Positions 8,306 through 17,233 of a stretch of DNA of 64,000 nt are shown here, in pieces (positions within the stretch are counted from its first letter, which is position 1; each line of letters opens with the position of its first letter). The notes below the pieces were generated by a model that was not told where the DNA came from, made no database searches, and saw only the letters and a list, made by a program, of their open reading frames with translations. The stretch is from Chryseobacterium geocarposphaerae. GTDB taxonomy: Bacteria; Bacteroidota; Bacteroidia; Flavobacteriales; Weeksellaceae. The stretch is taken from NCBI RefSeq assembly GCF_002797535.1, contig NZ_PGFD01000002.1, positions 124,001-188,000 on the forward strand, given 5' to 3'. A program made the position numbers and the translations under genes.

Positions 8306-9337
8306 CTATCTAGGAATCTCTATTCCTTCTAAAATTTGTCTGATAATTTCATCAGCAGTTAAGCCTTCCATTTCTCTTTCCGGAGAGACAATTACTCTGT
8401 GTCTTAATACTGCATAACTTGCTTCTTTGATATCTTCAGGAGTTACGAAATCTCTTCCTCTCAATGCGGCAAAAGCTTTTGAAGCCGTCAGTAATGCCAA
8501 ACTCGCTCTTGGAGAAGCTCCTAAATATAAAAACTGGTTTTCTCTGGTATTGATGATGATTTTAGCAATATATTCTATCAACTGAGATTCTACGATGATT
8601 TCTTTGACCAGCTGTTGATAATTTTTAAGCTGTTGAGCCGTAATGACGCGTTCTACAACATCTGTCTTATCTTCTTTTTTACTTTCATGCTGATTTTTTA
8701 TGATCGCAATTTCCTGTTCAAGATTCGGATATCTTACATTGATCTTAAAAAGAAAACGGTCCAGCTGAGCTTCAGGAAGTCTGTACGTACCTTCATGTTC
8801 AATAGGGTTTTGAGTAGCAACAACTAAAAAAGGTTCATCCATCGTATAACGGGTTCCGTCCATGGTGATCTGCCTTTCTTCCATTACTTCAAAAAGAGCC
8901 GACTGCGTTTTCGCCGGTGATCTGTTGATCTCATCAATCAGAACAAAGTTGGAGAAAATTGGGCCTTTTTTAAATTCAAATTCTGAATTTTTCACACTGA
9001 AAACAGAGGTTCCCAAAATATCTGAAGGCATCAGATCCGGGGTAAACTGAATTCTGCTGAAATCTACGTCAATGGTTTTTGCCAGTAGTTTTGCCGTAAT
9101 GGTTTTTGCCACTCCCGGAACACCTTCTATAAGAACATGTCCGTTCGACAAAAGAGCAGCCAAAAGATGCTCTATCATGTCTTCCTGACCGACAATCACT
9201 TTAGCGATTTCGGTTTTTACTTTCTCTAAACTTGCACGAAGTTCGATCATGTCTATACGAGACTGAAAATCCCCTTCTTTTTTTTCAAGATCTACAGCAG
9301 CCTGATTGTCTAAATTTGGGTTTTCAAAATTATCCAT
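8306..9337 (-). CDS. MoxR-family AAA+ ATPase
   Basis: This is a 343-residue AAA+ ATPase of the MoxR class, chaperone-like enzymes that help mature envelope or metallo-protein complexes together with DUF58/VWA partners. The Walker A is GVPGVAKT, the form common in MoxR where Ala replaces the usual Gly. Walker B is VLIDEINR, sensor 1 lies at VVATQNP, and an arginine-rich segment LPEAQLDRFLF follows. The C-terminal lid begins near ASPRASLALL. It is preceded by DUF4350 and DUF4129 genes, the usual Bacteroidota arrangement. The 95-base gap upstream holds a palindromic element instead of the expected tight spacing. Confidence 0.95.
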   Translation of the reverse strand: MDNFENPNLDNQAAVDLEKKEGDFQSRIDMIELRASLEKVKTEIAKVIVGQEDMIEHLLAALLSNGHVLIEGVPGVAKTITAKLLAKTIDVDFSRIQFTPDLMPSDILGTSVFSVKNSEFEFKKGPIFSNFVLIDEINRSPAKTQSALFEVMEERQITMDGTRYTMDEPFLVVATQNPIEHEGTYRLPEAQLDRFLFKINVRYPNLEQEIAIIKNQHESKKEDKTDVVERVITAQQLKNYQQLVKEIIVESQLIEYIAKIIINTRENQFLYLGASPRASLALLTASKAFAALRGRDFVTPEDIKEASYAVLRHRVIVSPEREMEGLTADEIIRQILEGIEIPR

Positions 9338-9353
9338 ACTATTATGTTTTTCA

Positions 9354-9422
9354 ATCTGATAATATAGCCGTTTAGCAATAAGATTCTTCGCTTTGCGCAG
9401 AATGACAACTACATTATCAGAT
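9354..9422. repeat. REP/MITE-like palindromic element
   Basis: A 69-base element is bounded by a perfect 10-base inverted repeat, ATCTGATAAT (9354-9363) and ATTATCAGAT (9413-9422). It encloses an inner hairpin ATTCTTCGC/GCGCAGAAT (9383-9391 and 9395-9403, one mismatch, TTT loop). It lies between two genes of one operon and has no coding potential. The inner motif is like repetitive extragenic palindromes, but other genomic copies cannot be checked here. Confidence 0.65.
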
Positions 9423-9432
9423 AATTAGATTG

Positions 9433-10596
9433 TTATATTTTAATGATTTCATCCAACAGCTTATTCATTCTCACAAGATCCTCCTTCATCACACTGGAAT
9501 AAGGATCCTGCCCTTTTTTGATCAGCTTAATTGCTTCTTCAATCATTTCTATCGATTTCCCTGTTTTTAAATGGAGCTTTTTCGCAAAATCTTCATCCAG
9601 ATTCTGGGTATCGATTAAAAAGTCAAGCCTCACTTTATTTAAAAAATACTGGGCTTTTTTCGCCATCATATCATGAAAATCCCCTTCCTGAAGATATAAA
9701 TTACCGATACTTTTTACAAATTCTGCAGATGTATTTTTCAAAGGCTCTATGATTGGGACTACTCTTTGTTTTCTTTTTGCATTAAAGAATATAAATAAGA
9801 CCAAACCTCCCAAAAATACCCACCAAGCATATTTCAGAGCAGGTTTTGAAAGGATAAATCTCATGAAGAACCGAGACTCTTTTGTATTGCTTTCTACAAA
9901 CCAAAGCGTATCTCTATCCTGAAGATAAGAAAATACATCCTGAAAATATTTTACATTTCCTTTTTTCAGCAGATAATAATTGGTAAGGAATAATGGTTCA
10001 CAATGCACATAAAAAGTACCTTTCCCGAATTTTGCTTTAATAAAATTTGCCTGATCTGAGTTATTTTTTTCTACCGTCTTACCCAGAACCTCAACTCCGG
10101 GTTTTATATAAGAAAAGCCTCTCCCTGAAGGAAATTTGTCTAAATGAATAAAATCTCCCTGATATTTTTTATCGGTAAGTTTTAAATAATTTTCTTCTTC
10201 AAAAGAAATCTGAGAGTCATAATAACCTATACTGTCTGAAATCTGTTTCGGAAGCTGACTTACAATGATCATCGCATCAGAACCTCTGGAAACCTGATCC
10301 ATAATCTTTTTCCAGGATTCCATGTCGATTTCGCTTTCAACGATGAGAATATTGTGAACCGGTTTGTTTTTATTCTCATTATAGTATTCATAAGCCGAAA
10401 CATCAACCTTCTTCAGTTTTCCTTTAAAGAGGTCTTTACTTTCATGGTTGAAGACGAATAATCCGAAAGGAGATTTTTCCTCTACATCAAAATTCTTACG
10501 CCAATCTGTAACTTCTTTTTTGTTTATTTCAAGCAATGCCAATATCACCATAATAATGATGAATACCAAAGCATATATTTTGAAAGTCTTGTTCAT
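9433..10596 (-). CDS. DUF4350 domain membrane protein
   Basis: This 387-residue protein has one N-terminal membrane helix (about 8-22), a large domain of the DUF4350 type (about 40-235) and a second helix near 255-272 (YAWWVFLGGLVLFIFF). A cytoplasmic tail of helices follows, containing the segments FVKSIGNLYLQEGDFHDMM and KLIKKGQDP. DUF4350 proteins occur in MoxR/DUF58 operons of Bacteroidota and Actinobacteriota; no reaction is known. The start is 14 bases after the DUF4129 stop, which supports one transcript. The product is probably an integral inner-membrane subunit of whatever complex MoxR serves. Confidence 0.85.
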   Translation of the reverse strand: MNKTFKIYALVFIIIMVILALLEINKKEVTDWRKNFDVEEKSPFGLFVFNHESKDLFKGKLKKVDVSAYEYYNENKNKPVHNILIVESEIDMESWKKIMDQVSRGSDAMIIVSQLPKQISDSIGYYDSQISFEEENYLKLTDKKYQGDFIHLDKFPSGRGFSYIKPGVEVLGKTVEKNNSDQANFIKAKFGKGTFYVHCEPLFLTNYYLLKKGNVKYFQDVFSYLQDRDTLWFVESNTKESRFFMRFILSKPALKYAWWVFLGGLVLFIFFNAKRKQRVVPIIEPLKNTSAEFVKSIGNLYLQEGDFHDMMAKKAQYFLNKVRLDFLIDTQNLDEDFAKKLHLKTGKSIEMIEEAIKLIKKGQDPYSSVMKEDLVRMNKLLDEIIKI

Positions 10597-10610
10597 TTCT
10601 TCTAAATTAA

Positions 10611-11402
10611 TTACAGTTTGAAAGATTGATACTGCTGCTTGAATCTGGAATAATCTTCTTTATCGATCCCGAATTCGCCATACCACACATAATCGAAGAT
10701 ATAAGACAGTTTTGAAAATTCGTTTTTCAGATTGGGCTCTTTCAGTTCTGTTACGTAATCTTTATTGGTCTTTTCAGGGTTCCAGACGATAATTTTTCTG
10801 TCACTTAACTTTTTCAAAATATATAAAAACTGATATCGAATGGCAGAACGGTATTCTCCATTGTTTTCAAATTGGGCAATACTTTCCGGAAAATTGATCT
10901 CATGAATGTTTTCATGAAGTTCTTTCTCAGCAATATCCAGCTTCTTATTTTTTCTGCCGAAAATAAAACTGCCGTCTTTCCCCAATAAATATTTAATAAT
11001 AAAATACAATAGAAAACCTACCAAAACAATGGCAAACAAACGGATTAAAATATCCGTAAATTTTGCAGAACTGCTTAAGCTCGTTTTTCCAAAAATACTT
11101 TCTATCAATCTGATGATTTTACGCTGAAGCTTTTCCCAGAAAGACTCTCTGGGTTTTGATACTGAATAATCAAATTCATTTCCTTTATATCTCGACCGGA
11201 TATTTTCTTTAATTTTCTTTGGATATACTGTATTTTCCGTAATCGGTTTCTTCAACAGTACGGAATCTGCACGATTCATTCCTTTATAATGTTCTTCACT
11301 TAAAGAATCCACCACTACATCAACTGCAGTCGGCGGTTTGCTTTCCTGCGCAAAAGAAAAGCCTGCCGTAATAAAAAGAAAAAAAAGAATGAGTTTATTC
11401 AT
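10611..11402 (-). CDS. DUF4129 domain membrane protein
   Basis: Starting at the ATG at 11402 gives a clean signal peptide (MNKLILFFLFITAGFSFAQ), so this start is preferred to the upstream frame start at 11420. The 263-residue product has a periplasmic linker, one membrane helix near 118-140 (LIRLFAIVLVGFLLYFIIKYLL) and a C-terminal DUF4129 domain with the segment YRSAIRYQFLYILKKLSDR and the ending YVWYGEFGIDKEDYSRFK. It overlaps the preceding membrane gene by eight bases. The family occurs with MoxR, DUF58 and DUF4350 proteins and often with transglutaminase-like domains; its function is unknown. Confidence 0.85.
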   Translation of the reverse strand: MNKLILFFLFITAGFSFAQESKPPTAVDVVVDSLSEEHYKGMNRADSVLLKKPITENTVYPKKIKENIRSRYKGNEFDYSVSKPRESFWEKLQRKIIRLIESIFGKTSLSSSAKFTDILIRLFAIVLVGFLLYFIIKYLLGKDGSFIFGRKNKKLDIAEKELHENIHEINFPESIAQFENNGEYRSAIRYQFLYILKKLSDRKIIVWNPEKTNKDYVTELKEPNLKNEFSKLSYIFDYVWYGEFGIDKEDYSRFKQQYQSFKL

Positions 11403-12357
11403 TAATTCCGATCGTATCAATTTCTGCCAATTCTACTTTCTGATTAAGATCTGTTCTGCTGTCATAATACATCAATCCTGCATTCACATACAGCATATTT
11501 GAAGTAAAAAATGAAACCAGTAACGATATGCCGTAAACTATAAAAAATACCACTCCAAATCCGCCACTAAAAGGATCCTGCTCAAAGTTTCCGTCCGGAG
11601 CTGTGGTAGATAAGGTAGCAAAAAATATAACCATCGGAATCGCAGTAAAGATCATCGAAATGATGTATAAGATAAGCGAGATAATAATGGTGCTTCCCCA
11701 GTATTTCCAATAAGGAGAGCCTTCTCTTGCATTAGGATATGAAAACTGAGCTCTTATCGAATAGCTCAGACTTTCAAAGAAACCTCTCGATGAATTAAAA
11801 TAATCATACATTAAAAATGTAACTACATTAAACAACGTAGGTCCTACAAAAAGCATGATAAAAATACCTATAATAAGAAAAACCAACACATAGGAAATTC
11901 CCATAAGGATAAAGGATAAAGGAGTAACAATAAAAGTCATCCCTAAACATAAGATGATTATTTTCTTGAAATTACTTTTAAAATCCCCCAAAATATCATC
12001 CGTTCTGATCTTATGTTCACCGGTAGCCAATCTTTTCAGATAAAAGACCGGATAAAGATAATTGATAATCATAAGGATCATAAACAGTATAAACGTAATA
12101 ATTCCGGTCGCAAAAAACATCCCGAAATTATTCTGAAAATAATTTTCGAAGTAATAACTCTGTCCGTTGATATTAGACCCTAAAGCCTGGCCAAAAAGCT
12201 CTTTAAAGCCGAAAATAAAAACAACTACCATTAAGATAAGAAGCAGACCGTTCAGTAAAATGTAATTTTTAAAATAATTTTTACCATAAAGCTTAAAGAA
12301 AGAAAAACTGTCACTTATAAATGTTCCGAAATCTCTTTTTTTATAAAACTGCATCAT
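11395..12357 (-). CDS. Polytopic membrane protein of the MoxR operon
   Basis: This is a 320-residue hydrophobic protein with about six membrane segments (near 30-50, 80-105, 135-165, 165-190, 225-250 and 275-295). Its N-terminus (KKRDFGTFISDSFSFFKLYGKNYFKNY) is typical of the membrane proteins found second in Flavobacteriia MoxR operons. No catalytic motif is visible. It overlaps the SpoIIM-like gene upstream by 17 bases and the DUF4129 gene downstream by eight, so translation is probably coupled. ATG codons at 12357 and 12354 are both possible starts. Its job within the complex is not known. Confidence 0.75.
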   Translation of the reverse strand: MMQFYKKRDFGTFISDSFSFFKLYGKNYFKNYILLNGLLLILMVVVFIFGFKELFGQALGSNINGQSYYFENYFQNNFGMFFATGIITFILFMILMIINYLYPVFYLKRLATGEHKIRTDDILGDFKSNFKKIIILCLGMTFIVTPLSFILMGISYVLVFLIIGIFIMLFVGPTLFNVVTFLMYDYFNSSRGFFESLSYSIRAQFSYPNAREGSPYWKYWGSTIIISLILYIISMIFTAIPMVIFFATLSTTAPDGNFEQDPFSGGFGVVFFIVYGISLLVSFFTSNMLYVNAGLMYYDSRTDLNQKVELAEIDTIGINE

Positions 12358-13324
12358 GTATGTGTTTATTAATTTTTTTATTTACAATATATGGGTAAAC
12401 GAAATAATACCCTCCTATAATTGCCAATGATCCAAAAATGATGATGATATTTAAAATCAAGGGCATCTTTAAAGCATGTCTGGTTACATATCCTTCAATA
12501 ATTCCGGCACATATTGTAAAAGGAACTGTGCTCAGAAATATTTTAAACGAATCTCTGAACCCTATTTTACAGGAATTGAATCTTGAAAGCGTTTTCGGAA
12601 ACAAAATGGAGGCTCCTAAAATCAGGCCACACATCGCTTCAATCACCATAGAGAAAATTTCAAAGACTCCATGAAGCCAGATCCCTCTCGCACTATCCCG
12701 TAAAGCCCCGTATTCTGAAAAGAGATACTGAAAAGAACCCAACATGATACTGTTCGACAATAAGGCAAACAAAGTTCCCACACCGCCAAAAATCCCATAC
12801 AAATAAAGCTTTGCTCCTACTCCGATATTATTGAAAATAATACCGATAGTACTTCCCCATGTAGAACCACTCTGATAAACTCCTACCGCATTTCCTTTCT
12901 TTATATTCTCGATGGTCATGTTGACGTAGTCTTCTCCCAAAATGATATTGGCAAAGTCTTTATCATAAATGGCTGAAACCACTCCCATCGCAGTAAAAAG
13001 AATAAAAAAGAGAAAAGCATACAAAAGATATCTTCTGTATTGAAAGACCAAAAGAGGAACTTCTGTTTTGAAGAAATACATGATACGGTTTTCTTCTACT
13101 CTTTTCGTTTTGTAAATTTTCTGGTAAATCTGAGAAGAGAGGTGATTTAAATAAACCGTAGTATTACTTTTAGGATAGTAAGTCTGTGCAAAAGAAAGAT
13201 CATTGATGAGATTAATATACAGCGAAGAAAGGTCGTCAGGATTTTTTTTAATTTTCCCCTGAATAACCTGCTCAATTCCCAACCATTTTTCTTTATTTTG
13301 TTTAATGAAATAAACTTCTCTCAT
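12341..13324 (-). CDS. SpoIIM-family (stage II sporulation protein M-like) membrane protein
   Basis: The 327-residue product has a soluble N-terminal part (to about 90) and then five or so membrane helices with the SpoIIM-type segments GVYQSGSTWGSTIGIIFNN and GIWLHGVFEIFSMVIEAMCG. In non-sporulating Bacteroidota this family has nothing to do with sporulation; it sits at the head of MoxR operons beside an RDD gene, as here. The start MREVYFIKQNKEKW at 13324 is chosen because the frame upstream would run into the divergent RDD gene. Only 27 bases separate the two starts, so the promoters must overlap or lie inside the opposite coding sequences. Confidence 0.85.
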   Translation of the reverse strand: MREVYFIKQNKEKWLGIEQVIQGKIKKNPDDLSSLYINLINDLSFAQTYYPKSNTTVYLNHLSSQIYQKIYKTKRVEENRIMYFFKTEVPLLVFQYRRYLLYAFLFFILFTAMGVVSAIYDKDFANIILGEDYVNMTIENIKKGNAVGVYQSGSTWGSTIGIIFNNIGVGAKLYLYGIFGGVGTLFALLSNSIMLGSFQYLFSEYGALRDSARGIWLHGVFEIFSMVIEAMCGLILGASILFPKTLSRFNSCKIGFRDSFKIFLSTVPFTICAGIIEGYVTRHALKMPLILNIIIIFGSLAIIGGYYFVYPYIVNKKINKHIHDAVL

Positions 13325-13351
13325 AATTGTAAGGCTAAAATAATAAAAAAT

Positions 13352-14098
13352 ATGTCTCAAATTGCGATTAATACCTCACAAAATGTCAATATTAATTTTA
13401 ATGTTGCGAGTGTGGGCGAAAGGATGCTCGCTTTTATCATCGACTTGCTAATAAAAATTGCTTATGTGATTGTTATCTTTTATTTGTTTTTCAATGTCTT
13501 GGATTTAGGCTACTTATTGGATGGTCTTGATCAATGGTCTCAAATGGCAATTTATATCGCCATTACTTTTCCTGTATATATTTACCCGTTGGTATTGGAA
13601 AGCCTTATGGAAGGACAGACTCCCGGAAAAAGAGCCTTAAAAATAAGAGTGGTAAAAATTGATGGTTACCAGGCAAGTTTTGGAGATTATATGATACGTT
13701 GGGTATTCAGAATTATTGATACTTTATTTGTCGGAGTAATTGGCATTATTTCTATGGTTATTTCCAAAAACAATCAGCGTTTAGGGGATATTGCCTCAGG
13801 AACGGCAGTTATTTCGCTTAAAAACAGCATCAATATTTCCCACACCATTCTTGAAAATATCCAGGAAGATTATATTCCTTCTTTTCCACAGGTGATTGCT
13901 TTAAGTGACAACGATATGAGAATCATCAAAGACAACTATCAAAAAGCATTAAGAATAGACGACAGACACATTATTAATAAACTTTCTGAAAAAATCAAAA
14001 CCATTCTCAAACTGGAAACAGATCCAAAGATGACCGAAAGACAGTTTATCGGAATTATTATTAAGGATTATAATTATTATACCGGAAAAGATAGTTAG
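13352..14098 (+). CDS. RDD family membrane protein
   Basis: This is a 248-residue protein with the RDD domain: an N-terminal segment ASVGERMLAFIIDLLIK (the Arg-Asp pair that names the family), helices near 30-55 and 75-95, GQTPGKRALKIRVV, and a final helix pair around RWVFRIIDTLFVGVIGIISM. A soluble tail of about 100 residues follows. RDD proteins are small membrane proteins, some linked to Na+/H+ exchange or protein binding; the role here is not defined. The ATG at 13352 (MSQIAINTSQNVNINF) is preferred over the start at 13298, which would overlap the divergent gene. It belongs functionally with the MoxR operon read the other way. Confidence 0.85.
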   Translation: MSQIAINTSQNVNINFNVASVGERMLAFIIDLLIKIAYVIVIFYLFFNVLDLGYLLDGLDQWSQMAIYIAITFPVYIYPLVLESLMEGQTPGKRALKIRVVKIDGYQASFGDYMIRWVFRIIDTLFVGVIGIISMVISKNNQRLGDIASGTAVISLKNSINISHTILENIQEDYIPSFPQVIALSDNDMRIIKDNYQKALRIDDRHIINKLSEKIKTILKLETDPKMTERQFIGIIIKDYNYYTGKDS

Positions 14099-14263
14099 TC
14101 AATTCTGAACTTTGCTTCGCAAGTGAACTGTGAAAATTTAATCCAATTTTAAAATTGACAAGCGAAATCCATTAACAATTCACTATTCACCTTCTTTCTT
14201 GATCTACATCAAAACATCGTCGGTGTGGTTTTTGTACTTTTACCTATCATTAAAACTTAGATT

Positions 14264-14554
14264 ATGAGATTCGAAAACAATAAATCAGGAAATGGCGGAG
14301 TCATTACTTTAAATAATGAGATTAAAGAAATCGGAAGATTAACCTACACTATTTTCCCGGAAGAAAGCAGATTTATCATTTCTTTTGTTCTGGTTCATCC
14401 TGAATTTGAAGGTCGTGGAATGGGAAAATTCCTAGTAGAAGAAGCCATTAAATTTGCAAGAGAAAACAACTGGAAAGTTTATCCTCACTGCTCTTATGCA
14501 AGATCTGTAATGATGAGAATGAATGATGTGGAAGATATTTTTTTAAAGAACTAA
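14264..14554 (+). CDS. Small GNAT-family N-acetyltransferase
   Basis: The 96-residue protein is the short YjdJ/Gtt1-like form of the GNAT fold. The acetyl-CoA binding loop is visible as VHPEFEGRGMGKFLVEEAIKFAREN (R/QxxGxG/A motif, split here by Gly-Arg-Gly-Met-Gly), followed by the conserved YPHCSYARSVM ending of this subgroup. The substrate is unknown; relatives acetylate small amines or act on metabolite damage. Its last 12 bases overlap the end of the convergent glycosyltransferase gene. About 165 bases before it hold no recognisable gene or strong promoter. Confidence 0.85.
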   Translation: MRFENNKSGNGGVITLNNEIKEIGRLTYTIFPEESRFIISFVLVHPEFEGRGMGKFLVEEAIKFARENNWKVYPHCSYARSVMMRMNDVEDIFLKN

Positions 14555-15514
14555 AACCTCGTTCACTAAAATCTCTTCGATATTATCAGGATAATTTACT
14601 TTCAGGTGTTGATCGTCATTCACCCATTTTTCTATTTCTTCAAGCTGTAAAACTTTTGAATTAGGAATTCCCATTTTGTCCAGTGCACAAGCATTACACT
14701 CCTGTTCATATTGATTATGGATAGGGATAACAAATAGTTTCTTGTCCATAAAAAGAGCTTCGGCCGGACTTTCAAAACCTGCATTGCAAAGAATTCCGTC
14801 ACAGTTTTCAAAAGATTGTAAATATTGAATTTCATCAATCGGGAAAACCTCAACATTATTTTCTCTGAACTGAAGCTGAGTATATTTGGAAAAAACCTTC
14901 CATTCTACAGGAATCTGTTTTAAAACTTTAATAATATTTTCGTCTGAAAAGCTGGGAAGATAGACTAAATAGAACCCTTTCTTATCCGGATTAAGATTTC
15001 TTATTTTCCTTCTGATAACAGGCTTTTTAATTTGTGGATGATAGCTTTCAAAATGAAATCCTATTCTTCGGTCGCTTGGAACATAATATTTCAGCACCAT
15101 TTCTCCAAGAAAATCCTTCTTTTCAGGTTTAGGGGTTTCTTTGAACAACATAGAAGCCTGATGACTGAGTTCAATCATAGGAAGTTTTCTCAGTTTACAA
15201 GCCCAACCTGTTAAAGGTTCATAGTCATTGATGATTAAATCATATTGCGACAATTCAATTTCTCTGATCGTTTTGATAGCTTTATAAAAATCATTATCGA
15301 AAAACGTTTTTTTATATGACAATCCGCCCGTTTTATCATACAGCAATGAAATACCTTTATGTTGAAAATCAACATCAAAATCAGCCTTTAATTGGGACTG
15401 ATGTCCGCTGATCAAAGTGTCAACCTGTGTGTATTTTTTTAAGATAGGAACAATCTCCTGTGCTCTTGCTACATGTCCGTTTCCGGTTCCCTGAAAGGCA
15501 TATAATATTTTCAT
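14543..15514 (-). CDS. GT28/MJ1255-like glycosyltransferase
   Basis: This 323-residue protein resembles the MJ1255-type / MurG-like glycosyltransferases (GT-B fold). The N-terminal loop GTGNGHVARA (9-18) matches the glycine-rich acceptor-side loop, and the C-terminal domain has CNAGFESPAEALFMDKKLFVIP (about 236-257), the nucleotide-sugar binding region. The start overlaps the stop of the phosphoesterase gene by four bases (ATGA), so the two are translated together. The pair probably builds or trims an envelope glycolipid: a sugar-transferring enzyme next to an LpxH-like phosphoesterase. Donor and acceptor cannot be inferred. Confidence 0.8.
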   Translation of the reverse strand: MKILYAFQGTGNGHVARAQEIVPILKKYTQVDTLISGHQSQLKADFDVDFQHKGISLLYDKTGGLSYKKTFFDNDFYKAIKTIREIELSQYDLIINDYEPLTGWACKLRKLPMIELSHQASMLFKETPKPEKKDFLGEMVLKYYVPSDRRIGFHFESYHPQIKKPVIRRKIRNLNPDKKGFYLVYLPSFSDENIIKVLKQIPVEWKVFSKYTQLQFRENNVEVFPIDEIQYLQSFENCDGILCNAGFESPAEALFMDKKLFVIPIHNQYEQECNACALDKMGIPNSKVLQLEEIEKWVNDDQHLKVNYPDNIEEILVNEVLVL

Positions 15515-16338
15515 TGAGAAAAATTGGTTACCAGTTTCAAAAGCTCTTCATTAGGAATATCCTTAATTTCTTCTGTTTCGTCATCTGCAAGCAAATGCTT
15601 GTGCTCTTCGTAGTAAAAGATCTTCCATTCATTATCGTTATATTCCAAGGCTGAAAGATTTTCTATCCAGTCTCCGGAGTTAAGATAAGTACAAGATCCT
15701 TTTTTAGTCACTACTTCACGTATTTGAGGCTGATGAATATGTCCGCAAACCACATAGTCATAATGATTATCAATAGCCAGTTCAGAAGCCGTTAATTCAA
15801 AATCTCCAATATACTTGACTGCTTTTTTTACATTATTTTTAATTTTTTTTGAAAACGAATATTTTTCTTTACCCATTTTCTCTAAAAACCAATTTACGAT
15901 ATTATTGATTACAATCAGCAAATCGTAACCTTTTCCGCCCAGTTTGGCAATCCATTTGGAATGCTGTACCGATGCATCAAAGACATCTCCGTGAAAGATC
16001 CAGGTTTTTTTATTATTGATATCTAAGCAGATTTTATTACAGACCTTCAATTTACCCAATTCGAAATCTGTAAACTTCCGGAACATTTCGTCGTGGTTTC
16101 CGGTAATATAGAATACTTCTGTATTTTTTGTGGCCAAAGAAAGGATTTTCTTAATGACCTTTAAATGAGGTTTAGGAAAGTAAGACTTTTTGAACTGCCA
16201 AATATCAATGATATCTCCATTCAAAACTAAAGTTTTAGGCTGAATGGAATTAAGATATTTTAATAATTCTTTAGCCTTACATCCATAAGTCCCCAAATGA
16301 ACATCCGAAATGACAACTAACTCAATGTTTCTCTTCAT
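15511..16338 (-). CDS. LpxH-like metallophosphoesterase
   Basis: The 275-residue protein is a calcineurin-type phosphoesterase with a complete two-metal site: Asp12-x-His14 (SDVHLG), Gly-Asp42 (NGDIID), Asn81-His82-Asp83 (GNHD), His116-Gly-Asp118 (FHGD), and His200-x-His202 (CGHIHQP). The arrangement matches UDP-2,3-diacylglucosamine diphosphatase family members, which act in lipid A synthesis, but the family also includes many enzymes of unknown substrate. It is first in a two-gene unit and coupled to a glycosyltransferase, which points to envelope lipid or glycan metabolism. A weak promoter may lie in the 61 bases upstream. Confidence 0.85.
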   Translation of the reverse strand: MKRNIELVVISDVHLGTYGCKAKELLKYLNSIQPKTLVLNGDIIDIWQFKKSYFPKPHLKVIKKILSLATKNTEVFYITGNHDEMFRKFTDFELGKLKVCNKICLDINNKKTWIFHGDVFDASVQHSKWIAKLGGKGYDLLIVINNIVNWFLEKMGKEKYSFSKKIKNNVKKAVKYIGDFELTASELAIDNHYDYVVCGHIHQPQIREVVTKKGSCTYLNSGDWIENLSALEYNDNEWKIFYYEEHKHLLADDETEEIKDIPNEELLKLVTNFSQ

Positions 16339-16399
16339 AGATGATTTTATGCAAAGAAACTAATTGAAAATTAACTGTATATAAATGTTATGTTATTTT

Positions 16400-17140
16400 T
16401 TATAGAGAGTTCATTAACTCTTCTGTAATTTCCATGTTGTGATATACGTTTTGTACGTCATCATCATCTTCGAAACGCTCAAGCATTTTCATATTTGCCT
16501 TGAACTGCTCTTCGCTTACTTCTTTTGTATTATTTGGAATTCTTTGTAATTCTGCGCTTTTTGCTTCTATTCCCAATTCGTCCAATTTATGAGATAAAGA
16601 TCCGAAATCTTCAAACGCAGTCGTAATCATTACTTCTTCTTCATCTTTCTCTACATCTTCTGCTCCACCGTCAATCATTTCCATTTCAAAATCGTCCCAA
16701 TCCATTTTAATTTGAGATAAATCGATTGTGAAAATTCCTTTTCTGTCAAAAATAAATGCTAGTTCACCATTTTTCCCAAGATTTCCGTCAAACTTATTGA
16801 AAATAGCTCTTACATTCGCAACTGTTCTCGTCGTATTGTTTGTAGTACATTCTACGAAAAAAGCGACACCACCCTGTCCGTATCCTTCATAAGTAATTTC
16901 TTCATAGTTTTCCGCATCTGCACCACTTGCTTTCTTAATGGCTCTTTCTACATTATCTTTTGGCATATTAGCTCCTTTCGCATTCTGAATGCATCTTCTG
17001 AGTGCAGGATTCGATTCAGGATCAGCTCCACCAGCTTTAACTGCCAAAGCAATGTCTTTACCTATTTTAGAAAATGTTTTAGCCATTTTATCCCATCTGG
17101 CCATTTTAGAAGCTTTTCTATATTCAAACGCTCTTCCCAT
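16400..17140 (-). CDS. YebC/PmpR family protein
   Basis: This is a 246-residue YebC-family protein, annotated as a DNA-binding regulator and more recently linked to translation through polyproline stretches. The N-terminus MGRAFEYRKASKMARWDKMAKTF is typical, followed by GGADPESNPALRRCIQNAKGANMPKDNVERAIKKA, the acidic domain II, and the C-terminal LERFEDDDDVQNVYHNME signature. The length fits the family. The gene stands alone with a TAATTTTG promoter element 20 bases upstream (17160-17167). Its 5' flank also holds the OmpA terminator. Confidence 0.95.
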   Translation of the reverse strand: MGRAFEYRKASKMARWDKMAKTFSKIGKDIALAVKAGGADPESNPALRRCIQNAKGANMPKDNVERAIKKASGADAENYEEITYEGYGQGGVAFFVECTTNNTTRTVANVRAIFNKFDGNLGKNGELAFIFDRKGIFTIDLSQIKMDWDDFEMEMIDGGAEDVEKDEEEVMITTAFEDFGSLSHKLDELGIEAKSAELQRIPNNTKEVSEEQFKANMKMLERFEDDDDVQNVYHNMEITEELMNSL

Positions 17141-17159
17141 TTTTATTTTAAATTTTCCA

Positions 17160-17167
17160 CAAAATTA
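17160..17167 (-). promoter_or_regulatory. Promoter -7 element of the YebC gene
   Basis: The minus strand reads TAATTTTG, an exact TAnnTTTG match about 20 bases before the ATG at 17140. A -33 TTG at proper spacing is not seen. Confidence 0.5.
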
Positions 17168-17188
17168 ATTAAAAGTCAACGAAAAAAA

Positions 17189-17214
17189 AATACCCCCAAA
17201 AAATTGGAGGTATT
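17189..17214 (-). terminator. Rho-independent terminator of the OmpA gene
   Basis: On the minus strand AATACCTCCAA pairs with TTGGGGGTATT (one G-U pair), followed by a run of seven more T. It lies 20 bases after the OmpA stop. Confidence 0.85.
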
Positions 17215-17233
17215 TATTATTTAGAAAAATAAA

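Noticed and set aside
12341..13324. Sporulation function from the SpoIIM similarity
   Set aside because: The family occurs in non-sporulating Bacteroidota within MoxR operons; no other sporulation gene is present.
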